A stretch of 64,000 bases of DNA, taken from the NCBI RefSeq assembly GCF_000170855.1, contig NZ_ABCQ01000005.1, forward strand, positions 1 through 64,000. Direction: 5' to 3'. This DNA is from Moritella sp. PE36 (GTDB taxonomy: Bacteria; Pseudomonadota; Gammaproteobacteria; Enterobacterales; Moritellaceae). The position numbers and the translations under genes are program-made. The notes below the pieces were generated by a model that saw only the letters and a program-made list of their open reading frames with translations, ran no database searches and was not told the origin of the DNA. Positions 47,886 to 56,036 of the stretch are shown here, piece after piece; the first letter of the stretch is position 1, and every line of letters starts with the position of its first letter.

Positions 47886-48323
47886 ATGGCTAACGTAACA
47901 GATGTTGCAGAGTTTATAATTGGGTTGGCTAATCGTGATGACGATGACATTATAACCAATTTAAAGCTGCAAAAAATAACATATTACGCACAAGGTTTTT
48001 ATTTGGCTTTGTTTGATAAACCTTTGTTTGATGATGAAATTCAAGCTTGGGCACATGGTCCTGTTATTCCTGATTTGTATCATAAGTACAAAATCAATGG
48101 GAAAAATCATATCGTGTCTGACGCCATGTTTGATGCTGAAAAGTGTTTAGCGGAGCAAGAGCGCGAGCACTTAAATGATGTATATGATATTTTCGGCCAA
48201 TTCAGTGCTTGGAAATTAAGAAATATGACACATGAAGAAGCGCCATGGATTGACAATGAAAAGTCGGCAAATATTATTACTAAGACTGAGTTAAAGCGTT
48301 ATTTTGACACTCGAGTTGATTAG
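47886..48323 (+). CDS. Panacea (SocA/DUF4065) domain protein, probable antitoxin
   Basis: A 145-residue protein consisting of one Panacea domain. The signature is K-L-Q-K-I-T-Y-Y-A-Q-G-F-Y-L-A, P-L-F-D-D-E-I-Q-A-W-A-H-G-P-V-I-P-D-L-Y. This domain acts as a versatile antitoxin in many type II-like toxin-antitoxin pairs and as a protease adaptor in SocA. The next gene begins two bases after its stop, as expected for such a pair. Located in an island with phage remnants. Confidence 0.85.
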   Translation: MANVTDVAEFIIGLANRDDDDIITNLKLQKITYYAQGFYLALFDKPLFDDEIQAWAHGPVIPDLYHKYKINGKNHIVSDAMFDAEKCLAEQEREHLNDVYDIFGQFSAWKLRNMTHEEAPWIDNEKSANIITKTELKRYFDTRVD

Positions 48324-48325
48324 CG

Positions 48326-48742
48326 ATGTCAAGGATAAAACCGCCTAAGGTTAATCGTAAAAATAAGGGCATTACAGCCCGAATCGAAACAGTAAATTAC
48401 GATGAAAAGCCTCCTGTTTTCTCCTTGGAAAGATTACAAAATAGTAAATATTGCCTACAAAAATTAGACCAGGAGGGGAAAAGTGCATTTGCTGATGCTA
48501 TTTTTCGCCGTAAAGATATAACGTGGCGTGAAATAAACAGAAGTGGTCGCCATAAATTGGGCTCTGAGAAAATGCCCATTGCATCAATCAAGGCAGCAAA
48601 GCCAAGTTTCATCACGCCTGATATGAGCGATTATTTAGTATTTAGATATCATGGCAAGAGACCTATGGTTGGGTATCGTAAAAATGACGTATTTTATGTT
48701 TTATGGTTTGACCATGATTTTACGTTATACGACCACAGTTAA
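48326..48742 (+). CDS. Putative toxin partner of the Panacea antitoxin
   Basis: A 138-residue protein of no family I can name. The N-terminus is basic (residues 1-20), and the C-terminal part (R-P-M-V-G-Y-R-K-N-D-V-F-Y-V-L-W-F-D-H-D-F-T-L-Y) is a compact strand-rich segment. The tight coupling to the Panacea gene makes it the toxin by position. Target and mechanism are unknown. Its 3' end overlaps the convergent integrase gene by four bases. Confidence 0.6.
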   Translation: MSRIKPPKVNRKNKGITARIETVNYDEKPPVFSLERLQNSKYCLQKLDQEGKSAFADAIFRRKDITWREINRSGRHKLGSEKMPIASIKAAKPSFITPDMSDYLVFRYHGKRPMVGYRKNDVFYVLWFDHDFTLYDHS

Positions 48743-49449
48743 TTTATTCCTGCCAACGGATTTAACCTAACCGCATCCTCTAAATGGTCAGGTGCAAAAT
48801 GTGAATACTTCATGGTATCCACAATTGAAGCGTGGCCTAAAATACGTTGCAGTACCAAAAAAATGCCCCCGTTTATCATAACGTGACTCGCAAACGTATG
48901 GCGTAAAACATGTGTCATTTGACCTGCGGGTAATTTTATCTTGGCGTTCTTAATGGCAGTTCTAAAAGTCGAATCGTTACAGCTTTTCGGGAATAACTTC
49001 CCCGTTCGCTTGGGCATTGTATTTGATAGTGCTGGTGATATTGGTACCGAGCGAGGCTTGTTACCTTTGGTACTAACGAACGTAACAATATTTTTTACCA
49101 CATGTTCACTGCGAAGATTGGCTGCTTCACCCCAACGACAACCCGTGCTTAAGCATATCTTTGTAATAATTAGCGCATCTTTGTTATGCGAATTTTCTAA
49201 CGTTTCGAGTAGACTAGTCATTTGCTCAGGCTGCAAAAATCCCATTTCAGACTGCTTATGTTTTAGCATTCTGACTCCTTCAATTGGATTACCTTTTGTC
49301 CACTCGCCTAATCTAGTTAACTCATTAAATAATGCTCTAACATAAGTCTGCTCATTGTTAACGGTTTTAGGGCTCACCTTTTCAAGGCGTAATTTTCGGT
49401 AAGCAGCAAACATGGTCTTATCAAATTTATTAGCAAGTGGGTTACCCAT
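48739..49449 (-). pseudogene. P2/HP1-type phage integrase, N-terminally truncated
   Basis: A 236-residue tyrosine recombinase with the full catalytic set: Arg in T-G-C-R-W-G-E-A-A, Lys in S-T-K-G-N-K, H-V-L-R-H-T-F, G-H-A-S-I and Tyr in M-K-Y-S-H-F-A-P-D-H-L. P2/HP1-like integrases are about 330-340 residues; this one begins at the point equal to about residue 95, so the arm-binding domain is missing. The open frame does not continue upstream. It may still cut core sites but is probably a relic. Confidence 0.78.
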
Positions 49450-50186
49450 GACCTTTGATAACTATTGCCGTGTTGTTTGGGCTGCTGGTGACGGCAGGCA
49501 TAAAAAAGCATTAAAAACGATTAACGAAGAAGTGGCGGAATATGGCAGTACGGGGCGGGTAAAACAACGGGTTATTTTGGTAAATTACTGCGGCTCTCGC
49601 GCGCTTACGGTATCCACACAATAAACGTATTTCAACGAGGTCAGGAAGTCAGTAAGACCATTATAGATAACTGCGAATTCGCTTGTATCATGATGCAAAA
49701 AATGCCCAAACCAGCCAAATACCTTGATGAACTTACAGGTATTCCCGTTAAAGGAATAATCGAGTTACGAAAGTTTGATTACATTCTGCAACAAGGCCGA
49801 GATTATACGAAAGGTAAAATCAGATGGTAAAAAGTCCCGCTGCAATGCGGGATTTTTCATCTTGAAAAGTAAAAACACATACCCATCAATACTTTCCATC
49901 ACTCAGCCATTAACTCAACAAGTATTTAAACTGCATTATTCCATTTTAATGAGATCCGTCCCGCGTTGTTGAACTACTAAGTACACCAGCCCCTTGTGTA
50001 TGATAAAAATATATTTAAAATTAGGTAGATACAATATCTGTAAAACCATGGAATAGAGATTAAAATAATAGGTGCAATTGCATTCTCAGAGATGACGTAT
50101 TTTCAATCTAGATAAACTTATTTGGTTGATGAGGTACATGAATACGCCCTTTAATAAGGTGTTAAGCATTGAAACAAGGAATATTG
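49450..50186 (+). other. Phage-remnant region without an intact gene
   Basis: From 49450 a short frame (M-T-F-D-N-Y-C-R-V-V-W, ending near 49624) and then, in another frame, a stretch from about 49590 to 49830 (R-A-Y-G-I-H-T-I-N-V-F ... K-G-K-I-R-W) look like pieces of small phage genes joined by frameshift. Neither has a good start. From 49860 to 50186 I see nothing. Confidence 0.4.
49831..49857 (+). terminator. Terminator after phage-remnant frames
   Basis: A 6-bp GC stem (49835-49840 with 49847-49852) followed by TTTTT, just after a stop codon. Confidence 0.75.
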
Positions 50187-50468
50187 ATGGTTTTAAGAAA
50201 AAATAAAATCCACAGTCATATTGATTCAATGGCTGATGAAATTCTGGGATACATCAAAGAAAAAGAGCAATTCTTTGATGATCGTTGGGTTCCTGCAAAA
50301 GACATTCGGAATGATCTGGAGTTGAATTTTGTTTCTGTTCCCAAGAACAATATTCAATATGGTAAAAAGGGTTGGCTGTTTGCAATATTGGCTAGGATGC
50401 TTGAAGACAATAGTCTTGTTGAGTTTAATAAAGTAAACGGTAGCTCATTTTATCGGAGTGTTAGTTAA
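50187..50468 (+). CDS. Small hypothetical protein, possibly winged-helix
   Basis: About 93 residues from ATG 50187, chosen because AAGGA lies just upstream; a TTG at 50169 is in frame but less likely. The C-terminal half (W-L-F-A-I-L-A-R-M-L-E-D-N-S-L-V-E-F) looks like a small winged helix. I do not recognise the family. It is the first of several orphan genes in the island. Confidence 0.5.
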   Translation: MVLRKNKIHSHIDSMADEILGYIKEKEQFFDDRWVPAKDIRNDLELNFVSVPKNNIQYGKKGWLFAILARMLEDNSLVEFNKVNGSSFYRSVS

Positions 50469-50559
50469 TGCCTAATAAGGCAATAAATAAGGCAAAGTAC
50501 TGTTTAGCTTTTGTTACTACGCTCGAAAATTATAGCCAATTACCATAATAGGAGTATTA

Positions 50560-51189
50560 ATGAGCAATAAAGTCGAAATATTTAATCGCTATACGGATGT
50601 AACAGCGTTAATAGACATCCTTTCGAAAAAGCGCATGGTTTTGTTAAACCCCAATAGTTGGGATGATAATAATGATGTTTATTTTATGGCATCATATAAA
50701 GAAAAAAAGAAGTTAAATACTTTGTTGGCTCTTTGTTTCACGACTAAGTATGAAACATATCATCATTGGAGTGTATTCGCTCCCAGCAGTTCAGGCGTTT
50801 GTATTAGATACAAAAAGAGTGAACTGAAGCAGTGTTTAAATGCCGTAGACGGTGTTAAGTTCAAACCTGTAATCTACAAGGAAATTAAGGCGCTACAGGA
50901 TAGTAAACTGGCTCTGTCGGATGTTCCTTTTCTTAAGCGCTACCCTTATAAAGACGAAGAAGAATATAGGGCAATTTATGAATCCGATAGCACTCACGTT
51001 ATAAAGGAAATTCCTTTTGATATATCGATTATTGACCGCATAGTTTTGAGTCCTTGGTTGCCTGACCCTCTTGTCGAAACCGTCAAAAAAATAATTAAAG
51101 ATATTGATGGTTGCGAAAACCTCCAAGTCTTCAAGACAACCTTATTATCAAATACCGTTTGGAAAAATACGTTAGAAAAATTGATATAA
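50560..51189 (+). CDS. DUF2971-like protein
   Basis: A 209-residue soluble protein with the DUF2971 pattern: an early L-N-P-N-S-W-D-D-N-N-D, then L-C-F-T-T-K, H-H-W-S-V-F-A and G-V-C-I-R-Y. AGGAG lies before the ATG. The family is common in mobile and defence islands; function unproven. Confidence 0.65.
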   Translation: MSNKVEIFNRYTDVTALIDILSKKRMVLLNPNSWDDNNDVYFMASYKEKKKLNTLLALCFTTKYETYHHWSVFAPSSSGVCIRYKKSELKQCLNAVDGVKFKPVIYKEIKALQDSKLALSDVPFLKRYPYKDEEEYRAIYESDSTHVIKEIPFDISIIDRIVLSPWLPDPLVETVKKIIKDIDGCENLQVFKTTLLSNTVWKNTLEKLI

Positions 51190-51190
51190 C

Positions 51191-51245
51191 AAAAGCCTCA
51201 AGGTGTAGTGGTTCATTGACATTGGTCTCCAACTAGGAGGCTTTT
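51191..51245 (+). terminator. Long-loop hairpin after the DUF2971 gene
   Basis: A 9-bp perfect stem (AAAAGCCTC with its complement) encloses 37 bases and ends in TTTT. Probably a terminator for the upstream gene. Confidence 0.5.
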
Positions 51246-51323
51246 CAGAGCTTCAATATGTGACCTCTTAGCATGTACCAAATTAGCTATACCACGTCAC
51301 TAAGTTACTTAAGGAGTCTTGGC

Positions 51324-51719
51324 ATGGATCTCAAAGAGTTTATCTCTGAAACATTAGTATCGATTGTTGAAGGTGTAAAAGACGCTCAAGATAGAACACA
51401 AGAATTAGACTGTTTCGTAAACCCTGGTGGTTTGATGAGAAACGTTCAAAATGTGGCTGATAATCAGGTTTGGGATAATAGAACCAATAACTTTGCTCAG
51501 CAAGTGACATTTGATATTGCCGTTACAGCTGAGGATTCATCTAAGGGCGGAGCGAAGGTAAAAGTTTTATCTGGTATTTTGGGTGGTGATATCGGAGGGG
51601 AAAAAGGTAATAAAAACTCCGTTGCAAGTCGAGTACAGTTCACAGTCCCTGTTCTGTTACCTTCCCACGATGTTGATGATCCTAATGCTAGATCTAAACC
51701 CCAACGCAAACATAGATAA
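51324..51719 (+). CDS. Conserved hypothetical protein of mobile islands
   Basis: A 131-residue protein starting M-D-L-K-E-F-I-S-E-T-L-V; AAGGAG precedes the ATG at 51324 by seven bases, so a start at 51273 is not needed. The N-terminal helix and a C-terminal strand-rich half (V-T-F-D-I-A-V-T-A, S-R-V-Q-F-T-V-P-V-L-L-P) form a pattern I have seen in uncharacterised proteins of accessory regions. No function can be given. Confidence 0.6.
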   Translation: MDLKEFISETLVSIVEGVKDAQDRTQELDCFVNPGGLMRNVQNVADNQVWDNRTNNFAQQVTFDIAVTAEDSSKGGAKVKVLSGILGGDIGGEKGNKNSVASRVQFTVPVLLPSHDVDDPNARSKPQRKHR

Positions 51720-51837
51720 AGATCATAACTTAACAAGGCCTTAAAGTCAGATTCGTAACAGTGGGCTTGGTTTTCTTCACATTTTAGCCAACTATTACTT
51801 ATCGCTTTAGGCTGCGTTAAATATTCGGGGGAGTTTG

Positions 51838-52461
51838 ATGGTCAATAATAGATTAAGTAAAAATCAAATTATAGAAATTCAGGGCATTTTGGATTTAGCC
51901 AAAGATGACTTAGATTTCTTGATTAAAAATATAGAGTATCAACTAAATGAATTTGGTGTTTTGCCTATTGATGAAGATAGCTCTATTAACCTAAACTTAG
52001 ATTTCTCAACTAATTCCAAAGAGTTGAGAGACCTTCTCAAAGAAATATCTGAGATTTCAAATAAACTAACTAAATTGATTAAAAGACACGATAGTAAAGT
52101 TGATATCAATATTGAATTAGGAACTGATAATTTCGATTTAGAACCGATAAAAGTTGAAAGTAACGGCATTAAGTATTATCAGTCAATTAGTGTTAGTGAA
52201 TTTTTAGCTGAATTAGACCTTAAAGCAATATCAAAATCTGAATATCACAGTACTTTTGTTAAAGCTAAGTCACAAAGTATTGTAAAAAAAATTCACCATG
52301 CATGGTCTTTTTCATGTCCAGAGAGAGCTAAACAACCAATTAAAAAATCCACTAATGACGATTTTATTAATTTAGTGAGTGTAGTTACTGGCTGGGATAT
52401 TGAATTAGCCAGAAAGAATGTTTCAAATGCATTTAAACATAATAAGGAAAGTTGTAACTAA
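51838..52461 (+). CDS. Hypothetical protein
   Basis: A 207-residue protein after a strong ribosome site (GGGGGAG). The first 100 residues are predicted mostly helical; the end contains a basic helix pair. AT-rich codon use differs from the core genes. No family recognised. Confidence 0.5.
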   Translation: MVNNRLSKNQIIEIQGILDLAKDDLDFLIKNIEYQLNEFGVLPIDEDSSINLNLDFSTNSKELRDLLKEISEISNKLTKLIKRHDSKVDINIELGTDNFDLEPIKVESNGIKYYQSISVSEFLAELDLKAISKSEYHSTFVKAKSQSIVKKIHHAWSFSCPERAKQPIKKSTNDDFINLVSVVTGWDIELARKNVSNAFKHNKESCN

Positions 52462-52908
52462 ATTAGTTACGTTTCCTTCCTTATAATATTAAAAACAAAA
52501 GTTTAATATTTCACTGTCAACTAAGTGAGGTGTTAAATGTTAATCCAATTAATTCAGAATTTATCTAAAGTATCTACTATAAGATTACTGCTGATTTTCC
52601 TAATATTAGTACTTCTAACAGTAAATAGACTAATGTGATAACATTTAAAAAAACGTTAAATGGTCTGGCGAAAAGTGCGAATATTTCATGATATCGACAA
52701 TTGATGCATGAGGACTGTTCGACCGTATGATAAATTTTTGATGTAGTTACAAAAAAGTATCTGAGAAAGTTGTCGATGGTTTTTCTGATGGATATCGTGC
52801 AGAGTTCGGCTACCAAAAAACAGTGTTTTTCCTAGATTTCTTGTTATTCATTTTTCAACACAGCTAAATGATGACAAAGCTTAGCAGATAAAGTAACGGA
52901 GAGTTTAA
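52462..52908. other. Intergenic stretch with integrase fossil
   Basis: About 450 AT-rich bases. Apart from the integrase fragment at 52657-52712 I see no gene; the ribosome site for the next gene (GGAG) is at its right end. Confidence 0.55.
52657..52712 (-). pseudogene. Fossil fragment of a second phage integrase C-terminus
   Basis: Read on the minus strand this stretch encodes H-A-S-I-V-D-I-M-K-Y-S-H-F-S-P-D-H-L, nearly the same as the catalytic-tyrosine end of the integrase at 48739-49449. The DNA is also similar but not identical, and no frame continues on either side. It is the remnant of a separate, related element. Confidence 0.8.
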
Positions 52909-53577
52909 GTGGTAGATTTCTTTGGAAATGGATTATGTGTACATTGCCACTTGGCAAGAAATGAGCTTATGAGCTTTGCCTTATTTAATAAGCAGACGGA
53001 AGGAATTTGGAAGTCGAAAGATGATAACCTGCAAGATGAATTAAATGAAATATTAGAAAAATATCCGGAAAAAAGTCATGAAGATATTACGGACAGTTAC
53101 TCTTGGGATCTTCATCTTAATCAATATAAATATCCAAGCCTTCATAGGGAATCTTTGATAATTACCATATTCAATTTTTTTGAACATCAATTAAATTCAC
53201 TATGTAAAATATTGTATGAAAGCATTGGTAGTAGCTTGAAAATTAAAGATATTAATGGTCAAGGTGTTGAGAGGGCATTGTTGTTTCTAACTAAGGTTGC
53301 TAAGATTGATTTTTCGGCTTTTGGTTCTGAGATGCCAGTTATTAAAGGCGTGAACTTAGTTCGAAACGTTATTGTCCATAACGGGGGACAACTCCCTGAT
53401 GATTCTAATTCAAAAGTAAATAAGTTTGTAACGAACTCCGAATACTTGTTTGGAATTGAAGGGCGTTATATCAACATAGGTTCGGATTTCATTGAGTTCT
53501 TCATTGATGTGTTACTTGGTTTTTTTGAGAGACTAGGTCATGAAGTGGAGAAACACATACAAATACATGACACCTAA
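52909..53577 (+). CDS. HEPN-like protein
   Basis: A 222-residue, mostly helical protein with a GTG start and GGAG upstream. The pattern F-N-F-F-E-H-Q-L-N-S-L-C, then G-V-E-R-A-L-L-F-L, then V-R-N-V-I-V-H-N-G-G recalls HEPN domains, where R-x4-6-H is the ribonuclease active site (here R-N-V-I-V-H). Such proteins often act in abortive infection or toxin-antitoxin systems. The assignment rests on the motif only. It ends the island, before a terminator. Confidence 0.6.
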   Translation: MVDFFGNGLCVHCHLARNELMSFALFNKQTEGIWKSKDDNLQDELNEILEKYPEKSHEDITDSYSWDLHLNQYKYPSLHRESLIITIFNFFEHQLNSLCKILYESIGSSLKIKDINGQGVERALLFLTKVAKIDFSAFGSEMPVIKGVNLVRNVIVHNGGQLPDDSNSKVNKFVTNSEYLFGIEGRYINIGSDFIEFFIDVLLGFFERLGHEVEKHIQIHDT

Positions 53578-53641
53578 CAAAGTGGTTACCTTGTTTTCGT
53601 CGTCTTTATTATTACAATTGTTATTCTAGTTAGTAACACCA

Positions 53642-53665
53642 AGCACTCAGTTTGAGTGCTTTTTT
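53642..53665 (+). terminator. Terminator after the HEPN-like gene
   Basis: An 8-bp stem (53642-53649 with 53653-53660), three-base loop and T-run. It insulates the island from the yhhQ promoter. Confidence 0.88.
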
Positions 53666-53685
53666 ATGTCTGAAATATAATTACA

Positions 53686-53713
53686 TTGAATTCAAGGTCA
53701 GCTTTTGTATAAT
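53686..53713 (+). promoter_or_regulatory. yhhQ promoter
   Basis: TTGAAT (53686-53691) and TATAAT (53708-53713) with 16-bp spacing give an expected start near 53720 and an 80-base leader. Confidence 0.65.
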
Positions 53714-53770
53714 GCCCGTCCGCCTCCTTTCACTTGAAAAGGGCGGATACAATTTGCATGGGTTCCCTCA
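53708..53770 (+). repeat. Right copy of the duplicated yhhQ leader
   Basis: Partner of the repeat at 47390-47452; the two bracket the 6.3-kb island. This copy keeps an intact riboswitch hairpin. Confidence 0.75.
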
Positions 53771-53793
53771 CCCCATGAATTTAACTAAAAAGG
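53757..53793 (+). promoter_or_regulatory. preQ1-I type riboswitch of yhhQ
   Basis: A hairpin CATGGG (53757-53762) / CCCATG (53772-53777) encloses TTCCCTCAC, followed by an A-rich tail with AACTAAAAAGG that includes the ribosome site. This is the layout of class preQ1-I aptamers (GGGU-loop-CCC stem, A-rich strand folding back). The gene it controls imports queuosine precursors, which fits well. Ligand binding would hide the AAGG site, so control is likely at translation. Confidence 0.75.
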
Positions 53794-53799
53794 TTTATT

Positions 53800-54471
53800 A
53801 TGCGTGAATTAACTGCAATGCAGACGCGTCAAGCGTTGATCTGTCTCTCTTGTTTTCATATTTTAGTGATCACAGCGAGCAACTATCTAGTCCAACTGCC
53901 AATTAATATATTTGGTTTCCACACCACGTGGGGAGCATTTACTTTTCCGTTTATCTTTTTAGCGACCGATCTTACTATTCGTGTATTTGGTGCTGGCATG
54001 GCGAAACGCATTATTGCGCAAGTGATGTTACCGGCCTTGCTGATCTCGTATGCGTTATCTGTGGTGTTCTTTGAAGGTAGTTATCAGGGATTCGCTGGTT
54101 TAAGCGAGTTTAATAGTTTTGTTGGCCGCATCGCGCTGGCAAGCTTTTTGGCTTATTTATTCGGGCAGGCGCTTGATATTGTTGTTTTTAATCGTTTAAG
54201 ACAATTAAAAACATGGTGGCTTGCACCAGTATCATCAACGGTATTTGGTAATCTAATCGATACTATTATTTTCTTCGCTGTGGCATTTTATCAAAGTACC
54301 GATCCGTTTATGGCGGCTAACTGGGTTGAAATTGCGACGGTTGATTATGGCTTTAAACTGCTGATTAGTTTGATAATATTCTTACCTCTTTATGGTGTGT
54401 TATTAACCAAACTGGCACGTGTTATTACATTCGAAGCGAATATAACAGCAAACTCTCCGCTGCAAAATTGA
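53800..54471 (+). CDS. yhhQ: Queuosine precursor transporter YhhQ
   Basis: A 223-residue protein with six hydrophobic segments of the vitamin-uptake/QueT-like family (COG1738). Typical motifs are A-S-N-Y-L-V-Q, T-F-P-F-I-F-L-A-T-D-L-T-I-R-V-F-G and N-L-I-D-T-I-I-F-F. YhhQ takes up preQ0/preQ1 for tRNA queuosine. Preceded by a preQ1-type leader and ribosome site AAAAAGG. Confidence 0.92.
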   Translation: MRELTAMQTRQALICLSCFHILVITASNYLVQLPINIFGFHTTWGAFTFPFIFLATDLTIRVFGAGMAKRIIAQVMLPALLISYALSVVFFEGSYQGFAGLSEFNSFVGRIALASFLAYLFGQALDIVVFNRLRQLKTWWLAPVSSTVFGNLIDTIIFFAVAFYQSTDPFMAANWVEIATVDYGFKLLISLIIFLPLYGVLLTKLARVITFEANITANSPLQN

Positions 54472-54501
54472 GTTAATACAACTTAGTTTTTCTCGAAGGC
54501 G

Positions 54502-54550
54502 AAAGGCGCTAAACTAATTCACCGACAAGTGAAAAGTTTAGCGCCTTTTT
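54502..54550 (+). terminator. Terminator after yhhQ
   Basis: A 14-bp stem (AAAGGCGCTAAACT with its complement) followed by TTTTT. Confidence 0.88.
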
Positions 54551-54640
54551 GTTTTATTACAGTAATGTATTAGTAGTTTAAGGTATAATCGCCAGGTTTG
54601 AAGTTTTACGCTTTTATTTTACACGCAATTGAGGTGCCGA

Positions 54641-55783
54641 ATGGCAACAGCCGTGGGTTTATATGATGATATTCGTCCTTTTAATGATGACGAGATAGCA
54701 AGTGTTGTTGAACGCTTAGTTAACGATAACGAATTTATTACTGCGATCGCGCATTTCCAGTTTCCGCGTTTGATCAAGCATTTTAGCTGGGTAATATTCC
54801 CAATGATCCGCATGCTTCTGCGCGGTAAATGTCGCAACATCACCAGCGTGAGTGAAATTCAGCACGAAGTGATCGCTTATATGGAAAAAATGATTGCGAA
54901 CACCACCACTCAGGTTACCTTTAATGGTACCGAGAAGTTGGATAAAGATAAGAATTATTTATTCATTTCCAATCACCGTGATATTGCCATGGATCCGGCA
55001 TTTTTAAACTGGGCATTGCATCACCATGGTTTTGATACCGTACGTATTGCGATTGGTGATAATTTATTGAAAAAGCAATTTGTATCAGACTTGATGCGCT
55101 TAAATAAAAGTTTCATCGTCAAACGTTCCGCCAAGGGTGTACGTGAAATGATGGCCGCATTTAAGTCATTATCTGGTTATATTGCGCATTCAATACAAAC
55201 GGAGCAACAGTCGATTTGGATTGCCCAAAAAGAAGGCCGTGCTAAAGATGGCAATGACCAAACTGATCCCGCGATTTTAAAAATGATGTATATGAATGGT
55301 AAGGGCCAGAAAATTAGCTTTCCAGAATATATGAAATCATTAAACATTGTGCCAGTGACTATCTCTTATGAATACGATCCAAACGATGTGGCGAAAGCCA
55401 ATGAACTTTGTCAATTAGCAACAACTGGTGAGTATAATAAAGCTGAATTTGAAGACATAGATAGTATTGTGCAAGGTATTAATGGTTTTAAAGGTCACGT
55501 AAATATTACTTTTGGTGACGTCATTGCCGATGATATTGCTGATGCGAATGAATTAGCTGAACGTATCGATAAAACGATAGATAAGAATTATTACCTGCAT
55601 GCGACTAATTTATTAGCCGCCGAGCAATTACATGCAACTGCGGCATATAAACAAGCGGCAAGTAGCGTGTCTGCAGAGCAACGGGCTAAATTTGCAGCAC
55701 ACTTGCAAGCTATACCGGCCACGTTACATGCCACTGTACTCGCTGGTTACGCTAAGTCAGTCGAAAAACAGTTAGGCAAATAA
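54641..55783 (+). CDS. Glycerol-3-phosphate/lysophosphatidate acyltransferase-like protein
   Basis: A 380-residue protein with a PlsC-type acyltransferase domain. The catalytic motif is S-N-H-R-D-I-A-M-D-P near residue 118 (H-x4-D), and I-W-I-A-Q-K-E-G-R-A is the third block. It is predicted to transfer acyl chains to a glycerolipid at the inner membrane. I start it at ATG 54641, six bases after GAGG; a TTG at 54629 is in frame. Exact substrate unknown. Confidence 0.8.
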   Translation: MATAVGLYDDIRPFNDDEIASVVERLVNDNEFITAIAHFQFPRLIKHFSWVIFPMIRMLLRGKCRNITSVSEIQHEVIAYMEKMIANTTTQVTFNGTEKLDKDKNYLFISNHRDIAMDPAFLNWALHHHGFDTVRIAIGDNLLKKQFVSDLMRLNKSFIVKRSAKGVREMMAAFKSLSGYIAHSIQTEQQSIWIAQKEGRAKDGNDQTDPAILKMMYMNGKGQKISFPEYMKSLNIVPVTISYEYDPNDVAKANELCQLATTGEYNKAEFEDIDSIVQGINGFKGHVNITFGDVIADDIADANELAERIDKTIDKNYYLHATNLLAAEQLHATAAYKQAASSVSAEQRAKFAAHLQAIPATLHATVLAGYAKSVEKQLGK

Positions 55784-55787
55784 TCAT

Positions 55788-55818
55788 AATCAGAGATAGC
55801 CTCAGGTTATCTCTGATT
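55788..55818. terminator. Hairpin between acyltransferase gene and porin fragment
   Basis: An 11-bp perfect stem (55788-55798 with 55808-55818) followed by AAAATGTTTT; it serves converging ends. Confidence 0.75.
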
Positions 55819-55975
55819 AAAATGTTTTTCGTATCCCCAAATTAAATCCTAATGCATTAACTTCAGTGGTGATAGCAATATCGGTAAACTGATAGTCTAA
55901 GCCAAATCCCCAGGCCACCGCAGTATTACTATCTTCAAATGTTATATTTTTATTATCCGCAAAAAATTTACCCAT
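55817..55975 (-). pseudogene. C-terminal fragment of an outer-membrane beta-barrel protein
   Basis: A 52-residue frame reads like the last strands of a small barrel: A-V-A-W-G-F-G-L-D-Y-Q-F-T-D, then V-N-A-L-G-F-N-L-G-I-R-K-T-F. Alternating residues and a terminal Phe are the outer-membrane insertion signature. No upstream coding region or signal peptide exists, so the gene has lost its 5' part, perhaps when the adjacent RyhB copies were inserted or rearranged. Confidence 0.62.
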
Positions 55976-56001
55976 AAAAACAATTCTTTTGCTAATAACG
56001 C

Positions 56002-56030
56002 TTGCAAACGTTAATGAGAATGATTACTAT
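56002..56030 (+). promoter_or_regulatory. Fur-regulated promoter of ryhB copy 1
   Basis: TTGCAA (56002-56007) and TACTAT (56025-56030) are 17 bp apart. The stretch 56010-56028 matches 14 of 19 positions of the Fur box and covers the spacer and -10 element. Confidence 0.75.
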
Positions 56031-56036
56031 TAACTT

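Noticed and set aside
51189-51250. Possible integron attC site
   Set aside because: The left side (TAACAAAAGCCTC) recalls attC, but the right end lacks the GTTRRRY core; a simple hairpin terminator explains it.
53570-53640. Second possible attC after the HEPN-like gene
   Set aside because: CCTAACAAA is present but the matching GTTAGG core is not found at the other end.
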